Positions 1-9,305 are shown, counted from the stretch's first letter. The stretch is DNA of 64,000 bases from Sphingobacteriales bacterium (GCA_016721245.1 JADKIQ010000002.1:186001-250000); one strand, 5' to 3'. Program-made: numbers and translations. Notes: generated by a model from the letters alone, not told the origin.

Positions 1-1
1 A

Positions 2-1513
2 CTTATTTTAGGCTGGTCTGAAAAAGTATTTTCTATTATTGTAGAACTTATTGAAGCAAACTCTAACCAGAAAAATCCGAGTATTGTGATTTTAGCGGAT
101 AGAGATAAAGTGGAAATGGATGATGAAATCCGCGATAAAATTGATGATTTCAAAAACACAAAAATAATATGCAGAAGCGGAAGTCCGCTGGAATCCTCTG
201 CTATAGCTGTAGTCAATCCGAATGAGGCACGTTCTATTATCGTGCTGGCCAATGATGAAGCTAATGCAGATACGTATGTCATTAAATCGGTACTGGCATT
301 AACCAACGGCAGAAACAGAAAAAAAGATCCGTATCATATTGTAGCGGAAATAAAAGACATGAAGAATATGGAAGCCGCAGAATTAGTGGGTAATAATGAA
401 ACGGTGTTTGTGTTATCTTCTAATCTGATTTCTAAAATAACTGCACAAACCTGCCGACAGTCTGGCTTAAGTGTGGTGTATTCCGAATTGCTTCAATTTG
501 AAGGGGATGAAATTTATTTTAACGAAGAAAAATCATTAGCAGGAAAAACATATAAAGATGCGCTGAAAGCATATAATACCTCATCAGTTATCGGTGTATT
601 TACGGCAGATGAAGAAGTGCTGATCAATCCGCCGATGGATACGCTTATTAATACAGGTGATCAGGTGATTGCTATTAGTGAAGACGACGACACCGTGGTG
701 GTAAGCGGTAAAACCAGCTGGAATATTCAGGAGGACTTGTTTAACAGATTCGATCAGGATAATGTGAAGACAGAGCATACATTGATTCTTGGATGGAATA
801 ACAGAGGTATTAATATTATTGAAGAATTGGATAATTACGTGGCTTCCGGTTCTGAAGTGCTGATATTGGCCGACGGAGAGATTGATATTGAAGAAACACT
901 GACGGATTTAAAGTCAAACGTGAAACAACAGCGCATTACCTATATGAAAGGTAATATCATCGACAGAAGTACGCTGGATAGCCTGAAAGTTGAAAATTTC
1001 GACCATATCATTTTATTAAGCTATACAGAAAATATGGATGTGCAGGAAAGTGATGCCATCACACTAATTTGTTTATTGCATTTGCGCGCCATCAGCGAGA
1101 AAGTAAATAAAGATTTAAGTATTGTATCAGAGATGCTGGATATAAGAAACAGAGAATTAGGAGTGGTTGCCAAGGCAGATGATTTTATTGTGGGTGATAA
1201 TTTAATCAGTTTAATGCTGAGCCAGTTGAGTGAGAATAAAGATTTGAAAAAAGTATACGATATCCTGTTTGAAGCAGATGGCTCGGAGATTTACCTGAAA
1301 CCAGTTAGCCGTTATGTGAAAACGGGAGAGGAGATGGATTTTTACACAGTAATGGAAAGTGCAGCACAATTGAATGAAACGGCAATAGGTTATAGGATAA
1401 GTGCAGAAAGCAGTAATTCTGAAGAACATTTCGGCGTAAAACTAAATCCAAAAAAATCCGATAAAATCAGCTTTTCAGCGGATGATTATGTTATTGTACT
1501 TGCCGAAGATTGA
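2..1513 (+). CDS. CASTOR/POLLUX-type ion channel, cytosolic C-terminal part (5' partial)
   Basis: The reading frame is open from base 2, so the start lies upstream of the window and about 503 residues are visible. The sequence opens with a Rossmann-like start (LILGWSEKVFSIIVEL) and repeats it near the middle (TLILGWNNRGINIIEELD), the paired RCK/TrkA_N-like nucleotide-binding domains that follow the pore in CASTOR/POLLUX-family channels. These domains gate ion flow in response to ligands. The transmembrane pore helices expected upstream are not in the window, so channel function is inferred from family architecture. The next gene begins only 17 bases after the stop and may be co-transcribed. 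Confidence 0.75.
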   Translation, partial: LILGWSEKVFSIIVELIEANSNQKNPSIVILADRDKVEMDDEIRDKIDDFKNTKIICRSGSPLESSAIAVVNPNEARSIIVLANDEANADTYVIKSVLALTNGRNRKKDPYHIVAEIKDMKNMEAAELVGNNETVFVLSSNLISKITAQTCRQSGLSVVYSELLQFEGDEIYFNEEKSLAGKTYKDALKAYNTSSVIGVFTADEEVLINPPMDTLINTGDQVIAISEDDDTVVVSGKTSWNIQEDLFNRFDQDNVKTEHTLILGWNNRGINIIEELDNYVASGSEVLILADGEIDIEETLTDLKSNVKQQRITYMKGNIIDRSTLDSLKVENFDHIILLSYTENMDVQESDAITLICLLHLRAISEKVNKDLSIVSEMLDIRNRELGVVAKADDFIVGDNLISLMLSQLSENKDLKKVYDILFEADGSEIYLKPVSRYVKTGEEMDFYTVMESAAQLNETAIGYRISAESSNSEEHFGVKLNPKKSDKISFSADDYVIVLAED

Positions 1514-1530
1514 AAACAGAAATCAATTTT

Positions 1531-3456
1531 ATGTGCATACGTAAAATAATAAGTATTGGCTGTATTTTAGTATGTTCATTTAATTACACGTTTGCGGAGG
1601 ATATTGAGATTACACCCAAAAGATTAGACAGTTTGTGGGCGGTTTGGAAGAATCCTGCGTGCCATGATTCAGCCAGGTTAAATGCAATGGATGTAATCTG
1701 CTGGCAGGTGTATCTCTTTTCTCAGCCGGATAGTGCCCGTTATTATGCGCAGCAGATATATGATTTTGCTGTCAGGAAAAAGAATACAATATATCTGGCA
1801 AAGGCATTAAATATTTTAGGTACCTATTTTACCATAAAGGATAAAGAAGACAGTGCAGTTTTCTACTACAAGAAAGGATTGGTGTTGTGCAGGAAAACAA
1901 AGAATTACTACACCTTATCATCTATTTTAAATAATCTCTCTAACATCGAATATGAACGGGCAAATTATGTACAGTCACTGGAATATATTTACGAAAGCCT
2001 CAGGATTAGTGAGCAGATAAAAGATGAATACCTTATAATGTCCAATCTGGCGAATATCGGTTCTACTTATGGCGGCTTAGGAGATTCAGAAAAAGAAATG
2101 GTTTTTTTTCAGCGTGCCTTGAAACATGGAAGGGCAATTAATCAAAAAAATGTCATTAAAACGATTCTGTTTAATATCGGTTGTAATTATTACAACAAAC
2201 GATCTTTTTTAGAAGCAAAGCCTTATTATGACGAGGCTCTCAAAATTAGTTACGAAGTAAATGACAACACACAGGCAAGTACCGCTTTGTTGGGCTTAGG
2301 CAGGATATATAATGAAATTGGAAAAAATGATTCTTCCATGCTGTACCTGCAAAAAAGTCTCGATTTAATGAAGACGCTGGGAGATGAGAACGGAACCGGT
2401 AATGTGTATGATGAAATAGCTACTGTGTATTTATCAGAAGGTGATTATAAAACAGCCTTAAAATATGTTCAGGAAGCAATGCGAATAGCAGATGAAGAGA
2501 GTGATTTGTTTTTAAAAAGAAATGCAGCTGAAACATTGTACAAGATTTATAAAAACACCAATCATCCAGAAAAAGCATTAGAAATGTTTGAATTGTATAA
2601 AAGTACAAATGATAGTATTATAAACGATAATAATCACAAAGCACTTTTAAGAAGTCAGCTTCAATATGAGTTTGATAAAAAGGCTGAAATTATAAAAGAG
2701 CAAAACAGACTGAAAGATTTAAAACTAACCAGAAGGTCATATATCATTGTTGTTATGATGATCGTTGCATTGCTTAGTTTCGTCATCTACTATTTGATAA
2801 TAAAACAGAATAAAATACTGGCGGCAAAGAAAGCAGTGGAACTGGAGCAAAAATTACTCGGTTCGCAAATGAGCACTCATTTTACCTTCAATGCTATCAA
2901 CTCCATTCAGGAATATATTTTAAATAATCAGAACGACGAGGCGCATTATTATTTATCTGAATTTTCAAAACTCATGAGAATGGTGCTTGCAAACAACCGG
3001 GAAAAAATGATTGCCATTTCTTCTGAAATCGAATTGCTGGAAAAGTACGTACTGTTTGAGGAACAACGGCTGAAGGAAAAGATTAATTTTGTTGTCGTAA
3101 ACTCAGAACATATAGAACTGGGTAGCATCAAAATCCCTTCAATGCTGTTGCAGCCTGTTATTGAAAACTCCATCTGGCATGGCTTAAGGTTTAAGGAGGG
3201 ACAGAAAGAGATAAGGGTGCATTTTTCCAAACTGGATACAGATAAACTGAAAATTGAAGTAACAGATAATGGTACCGGATTGAAGTCTACGGGAAATCCA
3301 AATCATAAGTCGCATGGCTTGTATATCATAAAAGAAAGAATAGGATTGTTATATAATAAAAAGCCTGACTTTACTTATTTCGATATCAGGAATAATTCGA
3401 GCAGAAGCGGAACCATCACAACGATTGTAATTCCTCTGATAGATGAATATAATTAA
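1531..3456 (+). CDS. TPR-containing sensor histidine kinase, LytS/YehU (His_kinase) type
   Basis: This is a predicted membrane sensor kinase of 641 residues from the ATG at 1531. That start is chosen over an in-frame TTG at 1510 because it gives a clean signal peptide (MCIRKIISIGCILVCSFNYTFA). Residues 45-370 are tandem TPR-like helices, probably periplasmic. A single membrane helix (about 404-424, YIIVVMMIVALLSFVIYYLI) follows, then a short coiled coil and the kinase domain. The phospho-acceptor motif is STHFTFNAINS (His about 450), with an N-box at ENSIWHGL and a G-box at DNGTGL. Kinases of this class normally pair with LytTR response regulators, and a damaged one lies convergently 3 bases downstream. 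Confidence 0.88.
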   Translation: MCIRKIISIGCILVCSFNYTFAEDIEITPKRLDSLWAVWKNPACHDSARLNAMDVICWQVYLFSQPDSARYYAQQIYDFAVRKKNTIYLAKALNILGTYFTIKDKEDSAVFYYKKGLVLCRKTKNYYTLSSILNNLSNIEYERANYVQSLEYIYESLRISEQIKDEYLIMSNLANIGSTYGGLGDSEKEMVFFQRALKHGRAINQKNVIKTILFNIGCNYYNKRSFLEAKPYYDEALKISYEVNDNTQASTALLGLGRIYNEIGKNDSSMLYLQKSLDLMKTLGDENGTGNVYDEIATVYLSEGDYKTALKYVQEAMRIADEESDLFLKRNAAETLYKIYKNTNHPEKALEMFELYKSTNDSIINDNNHKALLRSQLQYEFDKKAEIIKEQNRLKDLKLTRRSYIIVVMMIVALLSFVIYYLIIKQNKILAAKKAVELEQKLLGSQMSTHFTFNAINSIQEYILNNQNDEAHYYLSEFSKLMRMVLANNREKMIAISSEIELLEKYVLFEEQRLKEKINFVVVNSEHIELGSIKIPSMLLQPVIENSIWHGLRFKEGQKEIRVHFSKLDTDKLKIEVTDNGTGLKSTGNPNHKSHGLYIIKERIGLLYNKKPDFTYFDIRNNSSRSGTITTIVIPLIDEYN

Positions 3457-3459
3457 CAG

Positions 3460-4066
3460 TTAGCGCTTTGCTAATGAAGAAAGAATATGTTTGATTTCTG
3501 CTTTTTTTCGTTGTGCTACTTCAAACTCCTCTTCATTCGGCATGATAACAACCAGATTGTCGCCTTTCTGTTTGTAAGATGTCATGTGTTTTGTGTGAAT
3601 GATAACCGATTTGTGAATCCGGATAAAATTATACGATTCGTTACACAAAATTTCTTCAATGTCTTTTAATGTTTTACTCGTAACATGCCTTTTGTTGTTA
3701 TTGCAATAAATGGTGGAATAACTGGAATCTGCGATGATGTATAAAATATCATTCAGCATCACATGCTTGTTTTTATATTTGTTCAGCACAAAAACCTCAC
3801 CGGCAGAGGTGTTTTTAGGATATTGGTATTCGCTGCTGTGAATAAACGGCAACAACTCGACGGCTTTTTGAATAGCAGTTTCCAGATCAAGCTTATTAAT
3901 GGGTTTCAGCAAATAATCAACCGCACGTAATTTCAGCGCCCGCAAGGCATATTCGTCATACGCCGTTACGAAAATAACGGCAAAGTCAACTTTCTCAAAC
4001 ATATTTAATAAATCGACCGTGGGCATTTACGTCTAAAAACAATATCGGATGGTACGTTTTTGGCGC
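3460..4066 (-). pseudogene. LytTR response regulator, N-terminally disrupted
   Basis: The intact frame (start 4026) encodes 188 residues: the second half of a receiver domain (VIFVTAYDEYALRALKLRAV, with the conserved Lys in YLLKPI) and a LytTR DNA-binding domain. The phosphoacceptor strand is missing from that frame, but another frame immediately upstream (about 4066-4025) reads KTYHPILFLDVN, the expected strand and Asp. A frameshift of about two missing bases therefore sits near 4025. Further upstream no receiver N-terminus is recognisable and a C7/G6 tract interrupts the sequence. It is the likely partner of the convergent histidine kinase. It may be a true pseudogene or an assembly fault. 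Confidence 0.75.
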
Positions 4067-4486
4067 AGAGAGCCCCCCCTATAAAAAGGGGGGCGGCGGC
4101 TTTTCTAAGCGGGTATTTTTCAACAGTAAACGCACGCTCTTTCATCATCCCAATTATGTATTATACCCATTACCGTTGTATAGTATACTCTCAGACTAAG
4201 TTAATGATAAATACAATAAACACAGGTAGGTTTTTAATAATTTAATAAGTAGTTGTGAAACATGCTTTTAGGAAAATTTATGGCAGTACAGAAGAAAATA
4301 ACCGGGAAAGCTGAGATTAAAGTATGATTCTGGGAGGAAAATTCCTTAAACTTTAAATAATCTTAAAGCCATAAGATTTTTATTCACAATGGCAAAAAAT
4401 CAGAATTAAATCGTATATTTGCACTCCGAAAATCAGGAAACTTTTATGTTTTCTGATGTAAGTTCTTGTAAATAAATGAGTTTTGT
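4067..4486. other. Non-coding stretch with C7...G6 tract, upstream of the tRNA cluster
   Basis: About 420 bases hold no convincing gene. The stretch should contain the missing 5' part of the response regulator but does not in any frame. At 4073-4093 a C7 run, a short AT spacer and a G6 run form a perfect-looking inverted repeat, out of character with the AT-rich surroundings and with a similar G/C block near 55.3 kb. The remainder is AT-rich; a -7 box for the tRNA genes lies near its end. Confidence 0.5.
4414..4421 (+). promoter_or_regulatory. Bacteroidota-type -7 box for the tRNA-tuf cluster
   Basis: TATATTTG matches the TAnnTTTG -7 consensus of the Bacteroidota housekeeping sigma factor. 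It lies 65 bases before the first tRNA. No clear -33 TTG is seen at the usual spacing, so the assignment rests on one element and on position. Confidence 0.45.
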
Positions 4487-4560
4487 GCCGATGTAGCTCA
4501 GTTGGCCAGAGCAGCTGATTTGTAATCAGCGGGTCGGGGGTTCGAATCCCTCCATCGGCT
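4487..4560 (+). tRNA. tRNA-Thr (anticodon TGT)
   Basis: This is a full cloverleaf with a 7-bp acceptor (GCCGATG/CATCGGC), a D-arm beginning TAGCTCAG, the anticodon stem GCTGA/TCAGC enclosing TTTGTAA, and the T-arm loop TTCGAAT. The anticodon at 4521-4523 is TGT, read as threonine. CCA is not encoded. Confidence 0.95.
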
Positions 4561-4580
4561 CTAGTCATGTTTTTTTTGTC

Positions 4581-4663
4581 GGGTAGATGGCCGAGTGGTT
4601 AAAGGCAACAGACTGTAAATCTGTCCTCGCGAGAGTACGTAGGTTCGAATCCTTCTCTGCCCA
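4581..4663 (+). tRNA. tRNA-Tyr (anticodon GTA)
   Basis: The acceptor arms GGGTAGA and TCTGCCC pair with one G-U. The anticodon stem ACAGA/TCTGT encloses CTGTAAA, giving anticodon GTA. The long variable arm (around CCTCGCGAGAGTACG) is the class II feature expected for bacterial tRNA-Tyr. Confidence 0.95.
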
Positions 4664-4776
4664 CAAATTAAACATTGCAGACGAAAGTCTTCTATTGAAT
4701 AAAAGTAGTTCTTTAAAAAAGAGTAAAAGATTGAAAAAAGTTGGTAAGTATGATATTTACAATCTGACTTAATATT

Positions 4777-4849
4777 GCGGAAGTAGCTCAGCTGGTAGAG
4801 CGACAGCCTTCCAAGCTGTAGGTCGCGGGTTCGAACCTCGTCTTCCGCT
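4777..4849 (+). tRNA. tRNA-Gly (anticodon TCC)
   Basis: The acceptor arms GCGGAAG and CTTCCGC pair fully. The anticodon stem ACAGC/GCTGT encloses CTTCCAA, giving anticodon TCC. The T-loop TTCGAAC is standard. Confidence 0.95.
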
Positions 4850-4901
4850 CTAATAAAAATATCAGAAGTGGATGAACCGTATTACGACTCAAAACTCTAT
4901 C

Positions 4902-4973
<72 letters not shown>

Positions 4974-5027
4974 CAAATTATTAAAATTAAACTCGAATAA
5001 ATTATTAAATATTAAAAAAAACAAATC

Positions 5028-6215
5028 ATGGCTAAGGAAAAATTTGTAAAAGATAAGCCACACGTTAACGTTGGTACAATCGGACACGTCGATCACGGTA
5101 AAACTACATTGACTGCTGCGATTACGTATGTTTTATCTAAAAGAGGTTTGGCAGAAAAAAAGGATTACGATTCTATTGATGCTGCACCGGAAGAAAAAGA
5201 AAGAGGTATTACCATTAATACAGCTCACGTAGAGTATCAGACAGATTCAAGACACTATGCACACGTTGACTGTCCAGGTCACGCGGATTATATCAAAAAT
5301 ATGATTACAGGTGCGGCTCAGATGGATGGCGCTATCTTAGTGGTAGCTTCTACAGACGGACCAATGCCTCAAACTAAAGAGCATATCTTATTGGCTGCAC
5401 AAGTAGGTGTACCACGTATGGTAGTGTTCATGAATAAAGTAGACTTGGTAGATGATCCGGAATTGTTAGAGTTAGTAGAAATGGATATCCGTGAAGAATT
5501 GACAAGACGTGGTTATGATGGTGATAACACACCAATCATTCAGGGTTCTGCTATCAAAGCATTACAAGACGATGCTGAAGGTACTGCACAAATCGAAGCT
5601 TTAATGAAAGCTGTAGATGAGTGGATTCCATTACCTCCGCGTCCAATCGATCAGCCGTTCTTATTACCTGTAGAAGATGTTTTCTCTATCACAGGTCGTG
5701 GTACAGTTGCAACAGGTCGTATTGAAAGAGGTATCGTTAAAACAGGTGAGCCGGTAGAAATCGTAGGTTTACAGGAAAAATCAATGACCTCTACTTGTAC
5801 AGGTGTTGAGATGTTCCGTAAAATCTTAGACATCGGTGAAGCTGGTGAAAACGTAGGTATCTTATTACGTGGTATTGAAAAAACAGATATCAAACGTGGT
5901 ATGGTTATTTGCAAACCAGGTTCTGTAACTCCACACACTGAATTCAAATGTGAGGTGTATATCTTATCTAAGGATGAAGGTGGACGTCACACACCATTCT
6001 TCAACAAATACCGTCCTCAGTTCTACTTAAGAACAACAGACGTTACAGGTGAAATCGAATTGCCTGCAGGTGTTGAAATGGTAATGCCAGGTGATAACGT
6101 AACATTAACTGTAAAATTAATTTACCCGGTAGCATTAGAAAAAGGTTTGAAATTCGCTATCCGTGAAGGTGGTAGAACAGTTGGAGCTGGTCAGGTAACT
6201 GAAATTTTAAAATAA
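5028..6215 (+). CDS. tuf: Elongation factor Tu
   Basis: EF-Tu is the GTPase that delivers aminoacyl-tRNA to the ribosome. The 395 residues match the family length. Visible GTPase motifs are GHVDHGKTTL (P-loop), the switch I region around RGITINTAHVEY, DCPGHADY (G3) and NKVD (G4). Domains 2 and 3 follow and end in VGAGQVTEILK. The gene sits between tRNA-Thr and tRNA-Trp at the head of the secE-nusG-ribosomal protein-rpoBC region. A terminator hairpin follows the stop. Confidence 0.99.
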   Translation: MAKEKFVKDKPHVNVGTIGHVDHGKTTLTAAITYVLSKRGLAEKKDYDSIDAAPEEKERGITINTAHVEYQTDSRHYAHVDCPGHADYIKNMITGAAQMDGAILVVASTDGPMPQTKEHILLAAQVGVPRMVVFMNKVDLVDDPELLELVEMDIREELTRRGYDGDNTPIIQGSAIKALQDDAEGTAQIEALMKAVDEWIPLPPRPIDQPFLLPVEDVFSITGRGTVATGRIERGIVKTGEPVEIVGLQEKSMTSTCTGVEMFRKILDIGEAGENVGILLRGIEKTDIKRGMVICKPGSVTPHTEFKCEVYILSKDEGGRHTPFFNKYRPQFYLRTTDVTGEIELPAGVEMVMPGDNVTLTVKLIYPVALEKGLKFAIREGGRTVGAGQVTEILK

Positions 6216-6231
6216 ATTATAAACCGTCATT

Positions 6232-6274
6232 AGTCATTAGTCATTTGTTAAGAATGAGTGGCTAATGACTTTTT
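6232..6274 (+). terminator. Intrinsic terminator after tuf
   Basis: Arms AGTCATTAG and CTAATGACT pair across an imperfect inner stem and are followed by TTTTT. The left arm is built from tandem TCATTAG heptamers. It separates tuf from tRNA-Trp/secE. Confidence 0.65.
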
Positions 6275-6276
6275 AG

Positions 6277-6347
6277 ACGGGCGTAGTTCAAGGGTAGAAT
6301 GTCGGTCTCCAAAACCGCTGATGGGAGTTCGAATCTCTCCGCCCGTG
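6277..6347 (+). tRNA. tRNA-Trp (anticodon CCA)
   Basis: The acceptor arms ACGGGCG and CGCCCGT pair fully. The anticodon loop CTCCAAA gives CCA. The T-loop is TTCGAAT. The outermost anticodon-stem pair is a T-C mismatch. The gene lies directly upstream of secE, as in many bacteria. Confidence 0.94.
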
Positions 6348-6362
6348 CAAAAAAAAAGGAAA

Positions 6363-6560
6363 ATGGACAATATTAAAACATATCTGCAAGCCTCTTACGA
6401 AGAGTTAACTACGAAAGTAACGTGGCCAACCTGGAAAGAACTGCAGGCTAATGCAGCTGTTGTAGCAATAGCGGCATTTATCATTGCGATGATTATCGGT
6501 TTAATGGATATGTTGTCAAATGTCCTGTTTAGTGATATTATTTATAACCTAGCGAAATAG
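6363..6560 (+). CDS. secE: Preprotein translocase subunit SecE
   Basis: SecE is the small subunit that stabilises SecY in the Sec channel. The ATG at 6363 (65 residues) is preferred because any longer frame would run through tRNA-Trp, and AAAGGA stands just upstream as a ribosome-binding site. The protein has the amphipathic family signature (VTWPTWKEL) followed by one membrane helix (AAVVAIAAFIIAMIIGLM). nusG follows after 21 bases, the classical secE-nusG pairing. Confidence 0.95.
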   Translation: MDNIKTYLQASYEELTTKVTWPTWKELQANAAVVAIAAFIIAMIIGLMDMLSNVLFSDIIYNLAK

Positions 6561-6581
6561 CTTTCTTTTAGAAATATACAG

Positions 6582-7127
6582 ATGTCTGAAGATAAAAAAT
6601 GGTACGTACTGAGAGTAATCAGTGGGAAAGAGAAAAAACTTCGCGAGATAATCGAGAAGGAAATAAAGCTTTCCGGCTGGTCTGATATTATTCCACAGGT
6701 AATAGTACCTACAGAAAAAGTATACAAATTGAAAGGTGGGAAAAAAGTGATTCATGAGAAAAACTTCTTTCCGGGTTATTTAATGATGGAAGCAGATCCT
6801 AAAAAAATGAATGGCGATATCGTTTTGCATATTCAGAATATGACCAACGTTATTAGTTTCATCGAAAGAAATAAACCAATTCCTTTGAAAAAAGCCGAAG
6901 TAAACAGAATACTCGGAAAAGTAGATGAACAAGAGGAAATAGGCGGAACCGTAAACGAACCATTCTTAGTTGGAGAAGATGTAAAAATCACCGACGGTCC
7001 GTTTAATGATTTTACAGGTACTATCGAAGAAATCATGGAAGATAAGAAGAAGTTGAGAGTGGTAGTAAAAATATTTGGAAGAAAAACTCCGGTGGAGTTG
7101 AATTTTATGCAAGTTGAAAAACAATAG
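6582..7127 (+). CDS. nusG: Transcription termination/antitermination factor NusG
   Basis: NusG binds RNA polymerase and couples it to Rho or the ribosome. The 181 residues comprise an NGN domain (WYVLRVISGKEKKLREIIE, then the FFPGYLMMEAD motif) and a C-terminal KOW domain (VKITDGPFNDFTGTIEEI). It lies between secE and rplK with very short spacing. Confidence 0.97.
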   Translation: MSEDKKWYVLRVISGKEKKLREIIEKEIKLSGWSDIIPQVIVPTEKVYKLKGGKKVIHEKNFFPGYLMMEADPKKMNGDIVLHIQNMTNVISFIERNKPIPLKKAEVNRILGKVDEQEEIGGTVNEPFLVGEDVKITDGPFNDFTGTIEEIMEDKKKLRVVVKIFGRKTPVELNFMQVEKQ

Positions 7128-7130
7128 AAT

Positions 7131-7574
7131 ATGGCAAAGGAAATCGAAACGTTTATTAAGTTACAGGTAAAAGGCGGACAAGCAAACCCTGCACCTCCAA
7201 TCGGACCGGCTTTAGGTTCTAAAGGGGTGAACATTATGGAGTTTTGCAAACAGTTTAATGCTGCCACGCAAGATAAACAAGGAAAAATTTTACCGTGTGT
7301 AATCACGGTTTTTAAAGATAAATCGTTCACGTTCGTCATCAAGACGCCACCTGCTTCCGCTTTATTATTGGAGTATTCAAAAGCCAAAGCTGGCTCTAAA
7401 ATACCAAACCGTAATAAGGTAGGGTCGGTATCCTGGGATCAGGTGAAGGAAATTGCAGAAATCAAAATGCCGGATTTAAACTGTTTTACAGTGACATCAG
7501 CTATGAAAATGGTGGCAGGAACTGCAAGAAGTATGGGAATCACTGTTACGGGTGACGCACCATTCCAGGCTTAA
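7131..7574 (+). CDS. rplK: 50S ribosomal protein L11
   Basis: L11 is a component of the GTPase-associated centre and binds 23S rRNA. Its 147 residues are the normal length, with the N-terminal proline-rich motif (QANPAPPIGPALG) and the C-terminal rRNA-binding half containing the GTARSMGI motif. The start codon is 3 bases after the nusG stop. Confidence 0.98.
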   Translation: MAKEIETFIKLQVKGGQANPAPPIGPALGSKGVNIMEFCKQFNAATQDKQGKILPCVITVFKDKSFTFVIKTPPASALLLEYSKAKAGSKIPNRNKVGSVSWDQVKEIAEIKMPDLNCFTVTSAMKMVAGTARSMGITVTGDAPFQA

Positions 7575-7591
7575 GCAATTAAGCAGAGAGA

Positions 7592-7611
7592 GTTCCACTC
7601 ATAATTGGAAC
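7592..7611 (+). promoter_or_regulatory. Hairpin between rplK and rplA, possible L1-type operator
   Basis: GTTCCA and TGGAAC form a perfect 6-bp stem with an 8-base loop in the 65-base rplK-rplA gap. L1 represses its own operon by binding an mRNA structure in many bacteria, so the position is suggestive. The characteristic L1-binding internal loop is not evident. Confidence 0.3.
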
Positions 7612-7639
7612 GCTATTATCTCACTAAAACTTTAGTAAA

Positions 7640-8335
7640 ATGAAAGTTGTAAAAAAAAGAAAAGCAGTAGACAGTAAAGTCGAAAAAGGCAAATCTTACT
7701 CATTAGAACAAGCCGCTGCTTTAGTAAAAGAAGTAAACACTACCAAGTTTGATGCTTCTGTTGACGTTCACATTCGTTTAGGCGTAGACCCGCGTAAACC
7801 AGACCAGGCTCTTAGAGGAACAGTTAGCTTACCACACGGAACAGGTAAAACTAAAACCGTATTGGTACTTTGTCCGCCGGATAAAGAAGCTGCTGCAAAA
7901 GAAGCAGGTGCTGATTATGTAGGTTTAGATGAGTACTTAGAAAAAATTGGTGGCGGTTGGACTGACATCGATGTAATCATCGCAACACCAAGTGTAATGC
8001 CAAAATTAGGTCGTTTAGGTAAAATTTTAGGTCCTCGTAACTTAATGCCAAACCCTAAATCCGGTACGGTAACGGAAAATGTTGGTGATGCTGTTCGTGA
8101 GGTTAAGAAAGGTAAAATATCTTTCAAAATTGACAAGTTCGGTATTATTCACACTTCAGTAGGTCGTGTATCATTCGCTCCAACGCAATTGTATGACAAC
8201 GCAAAAGAAATGATTGCTACGTTGGCTAAGATGAAACCATCTTCTGCAAAAGGAATTTATTTTAAAAGCATTTACGTTGCTACTACAATGAGTCCTTCAA
8301 TAGAAGTGGATGTAAAATCAATTCCGGGAATTTAA
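7640..8335 (+). CDS. rplA: 50S ribosomal protein L1
   Basis: L1 forms the mobile L1 stalk at the E site. The 231-residue product carries the signature region (LGKILGPRNLMPNPKSGTVT) and a VSLPHGTGK loop. It follows rplK in the conserved order. Confidence 0.98.
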   Translation: MKVVKKRKAVDSKVEKGKSYSLEQAAALVKEVNTTKFDASVDVHIRLGVDPRKPDQALRGTVSLPHGTGKTKTVLVLCPPDKEAAAKEAGADYVGLDEYLEKIGGGWTDIDVIIATPSVMPKLGRLGKILGPRNLMPNPKSGTVTENVGDAVREVKKGKISFKIDKFGIIHTSVGRVSFAPTQLYDNAKEMIATLAKMKPSSAKGIYFKSIYVATTMSPSIEVDVKSIPGI

Positions 8336-8359
8336 TAATTAATTCGTAAAAGGAAAAAA

Positions 8360-8878
8360 ATGACTAAGACTGAAAAACAAGCAACGATTGATACACTAAC
8401 GAAAAAATTCTCTGATGCGAATTTCTTCTACTTCACTGATACATCAGGTTTAACAGTAGAAAAAATCAACCAGTTAAGAAGAATTTGCTTCGAAAAAGGT
8501 ATCAATTTACAGGTTGCAAAAAACACACTTATCAAGAAAGCATTAGTTGCAGGTGGTAAGTTTTCTGATGACTTAGATCCGGTATTAAGCGGACCTACAG
8601 CTATCATGTTCACAGAGACAGGTAATGTGCCTGCTAAAGTAATTAAACAATTCCGTGCAGGCGGCGATAAACCGGCTTTAAAAGCTGCGTACATCGACTC
8701 TGCTATATATGTTGGAGAAAATCAATTAGAAGCATTAATCAACGTTAAATCTAAAGAAGAATTAGTTGGCGATATTATTGGCTTATTGCAATCTCCTGCT
8801 AAAAATGTCATTTCTGCCCTTAAATCAAGCGGTGGTAAATTGGCTGGAATCGTTAAAACATTACAAGAAAGAAATTAA
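8360..8878 (+). CDS. rplJ: 50S ribosomal protein L10
   Basis: L10 anchors the L7/L12 stalk. The 172 residues show the N-terminal rRNA-binding globular domain (NFFYFTDTSGLTVEKINQLR, VAKNTLIKKAL) and a C-terminal helix that binds L12 dimers. AAAGGA precedes the ATG. Confidence 0.97.
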   Translation: MTKTEKQATIDTLTKKFSDANFFYFTDTSGLTVEKINQLRRICFEKGINLQVAKNTLIKKALVAGGKFSDDLDPVLSGPTAIMFTETGNVPAKVIKQFRAGGDKPALKAAYIDSAIYVGENQLEALINVKSKEELVGDIIGLLQSPAKNVISALKSSGGKLAGIVKTLQERN

Positions 8879-8905
8879 TTAATAACAATTTTAAATTTTT
8901 AAACA

Positions 8906-9283
8906 ATGGCTGATATTAAAGCATTTGCAGAGCAATTAGTAAACTTAACAGTTAAAGAAGTTAATGAACTTGCTGACATTTTAAAATCTGAATACGGTAT
9001 CGAACCTGCTGCTGCTGCAGTTGCGGTTGCTGCTGGTCCTGGCGCTGGCGCTGGTGCTGCGGTTGAAGAGAAAACATCTTTTGATGTTATCTTAAAAGAC
9101 GGTGGCGCTCAAAAATTAGGTGTAGTTAAAGTAGTAAAAGAAATTACAGGACTTGGCTTAAAAGAAGCTAAAGACTTAGTGGATGGTGCTCCTAAAGCTA
9201 TCAAAGAAGGTGTTTCTAAAGACGAAGCTGAGTCAATCAAAGCTAAGTTAGAAGAAGCTGGTGCCTCTATTGAATTGAAGTAA
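8906..9283 (+). CDS. rplL: 50S ribosomal protein L7/L12
   Basis: This is the stalk protein that recruits translational GTPases. In its 125 residues an N-terminal dimerisation helix is followed by an Ala/Gly-rich hinge (AAAAVAVAAGPGAGAGAA) and the C-terminal domain (KLGVVKVVKEITGLGLKEAK). Confidence 0.98.
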   Translation: MADIKAFAEQLVNLTVKEVNELADILKSEYGIEPAAAAVAVAAGPGAGAGAAVEEKTSFDVILKDGGAQKLGVVKVVKEITGLGLKEAKDLVDGAPKAIKEGVSKDEAESIKAKLEEAGASIELK

Positions 9284-9305
9284 TTCATTCATAATCAAAT
9301 AATTA

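Noticed and set aside
4073..4093. C7-A/T-G6 inverted repeat as an intrinsic terminator
   Set aside because: No T-tract follows, the composition is foreign to the region, and a domain is missing at exactly this place; an artefact is more likely.
4380..4772. Short open frames on both strands over the tRNA genes
   Set aside because: They coincide with tRNA-Thr and tRNA-Tyr, whose cloverleaf structures explain the sequence.
6258..6362. A longer N-terminus for secE
   Set aside because: It would be translated through tRNA-Trp. The ATG at 6363 has a ribosome-binding site and gives the standard SecE length.
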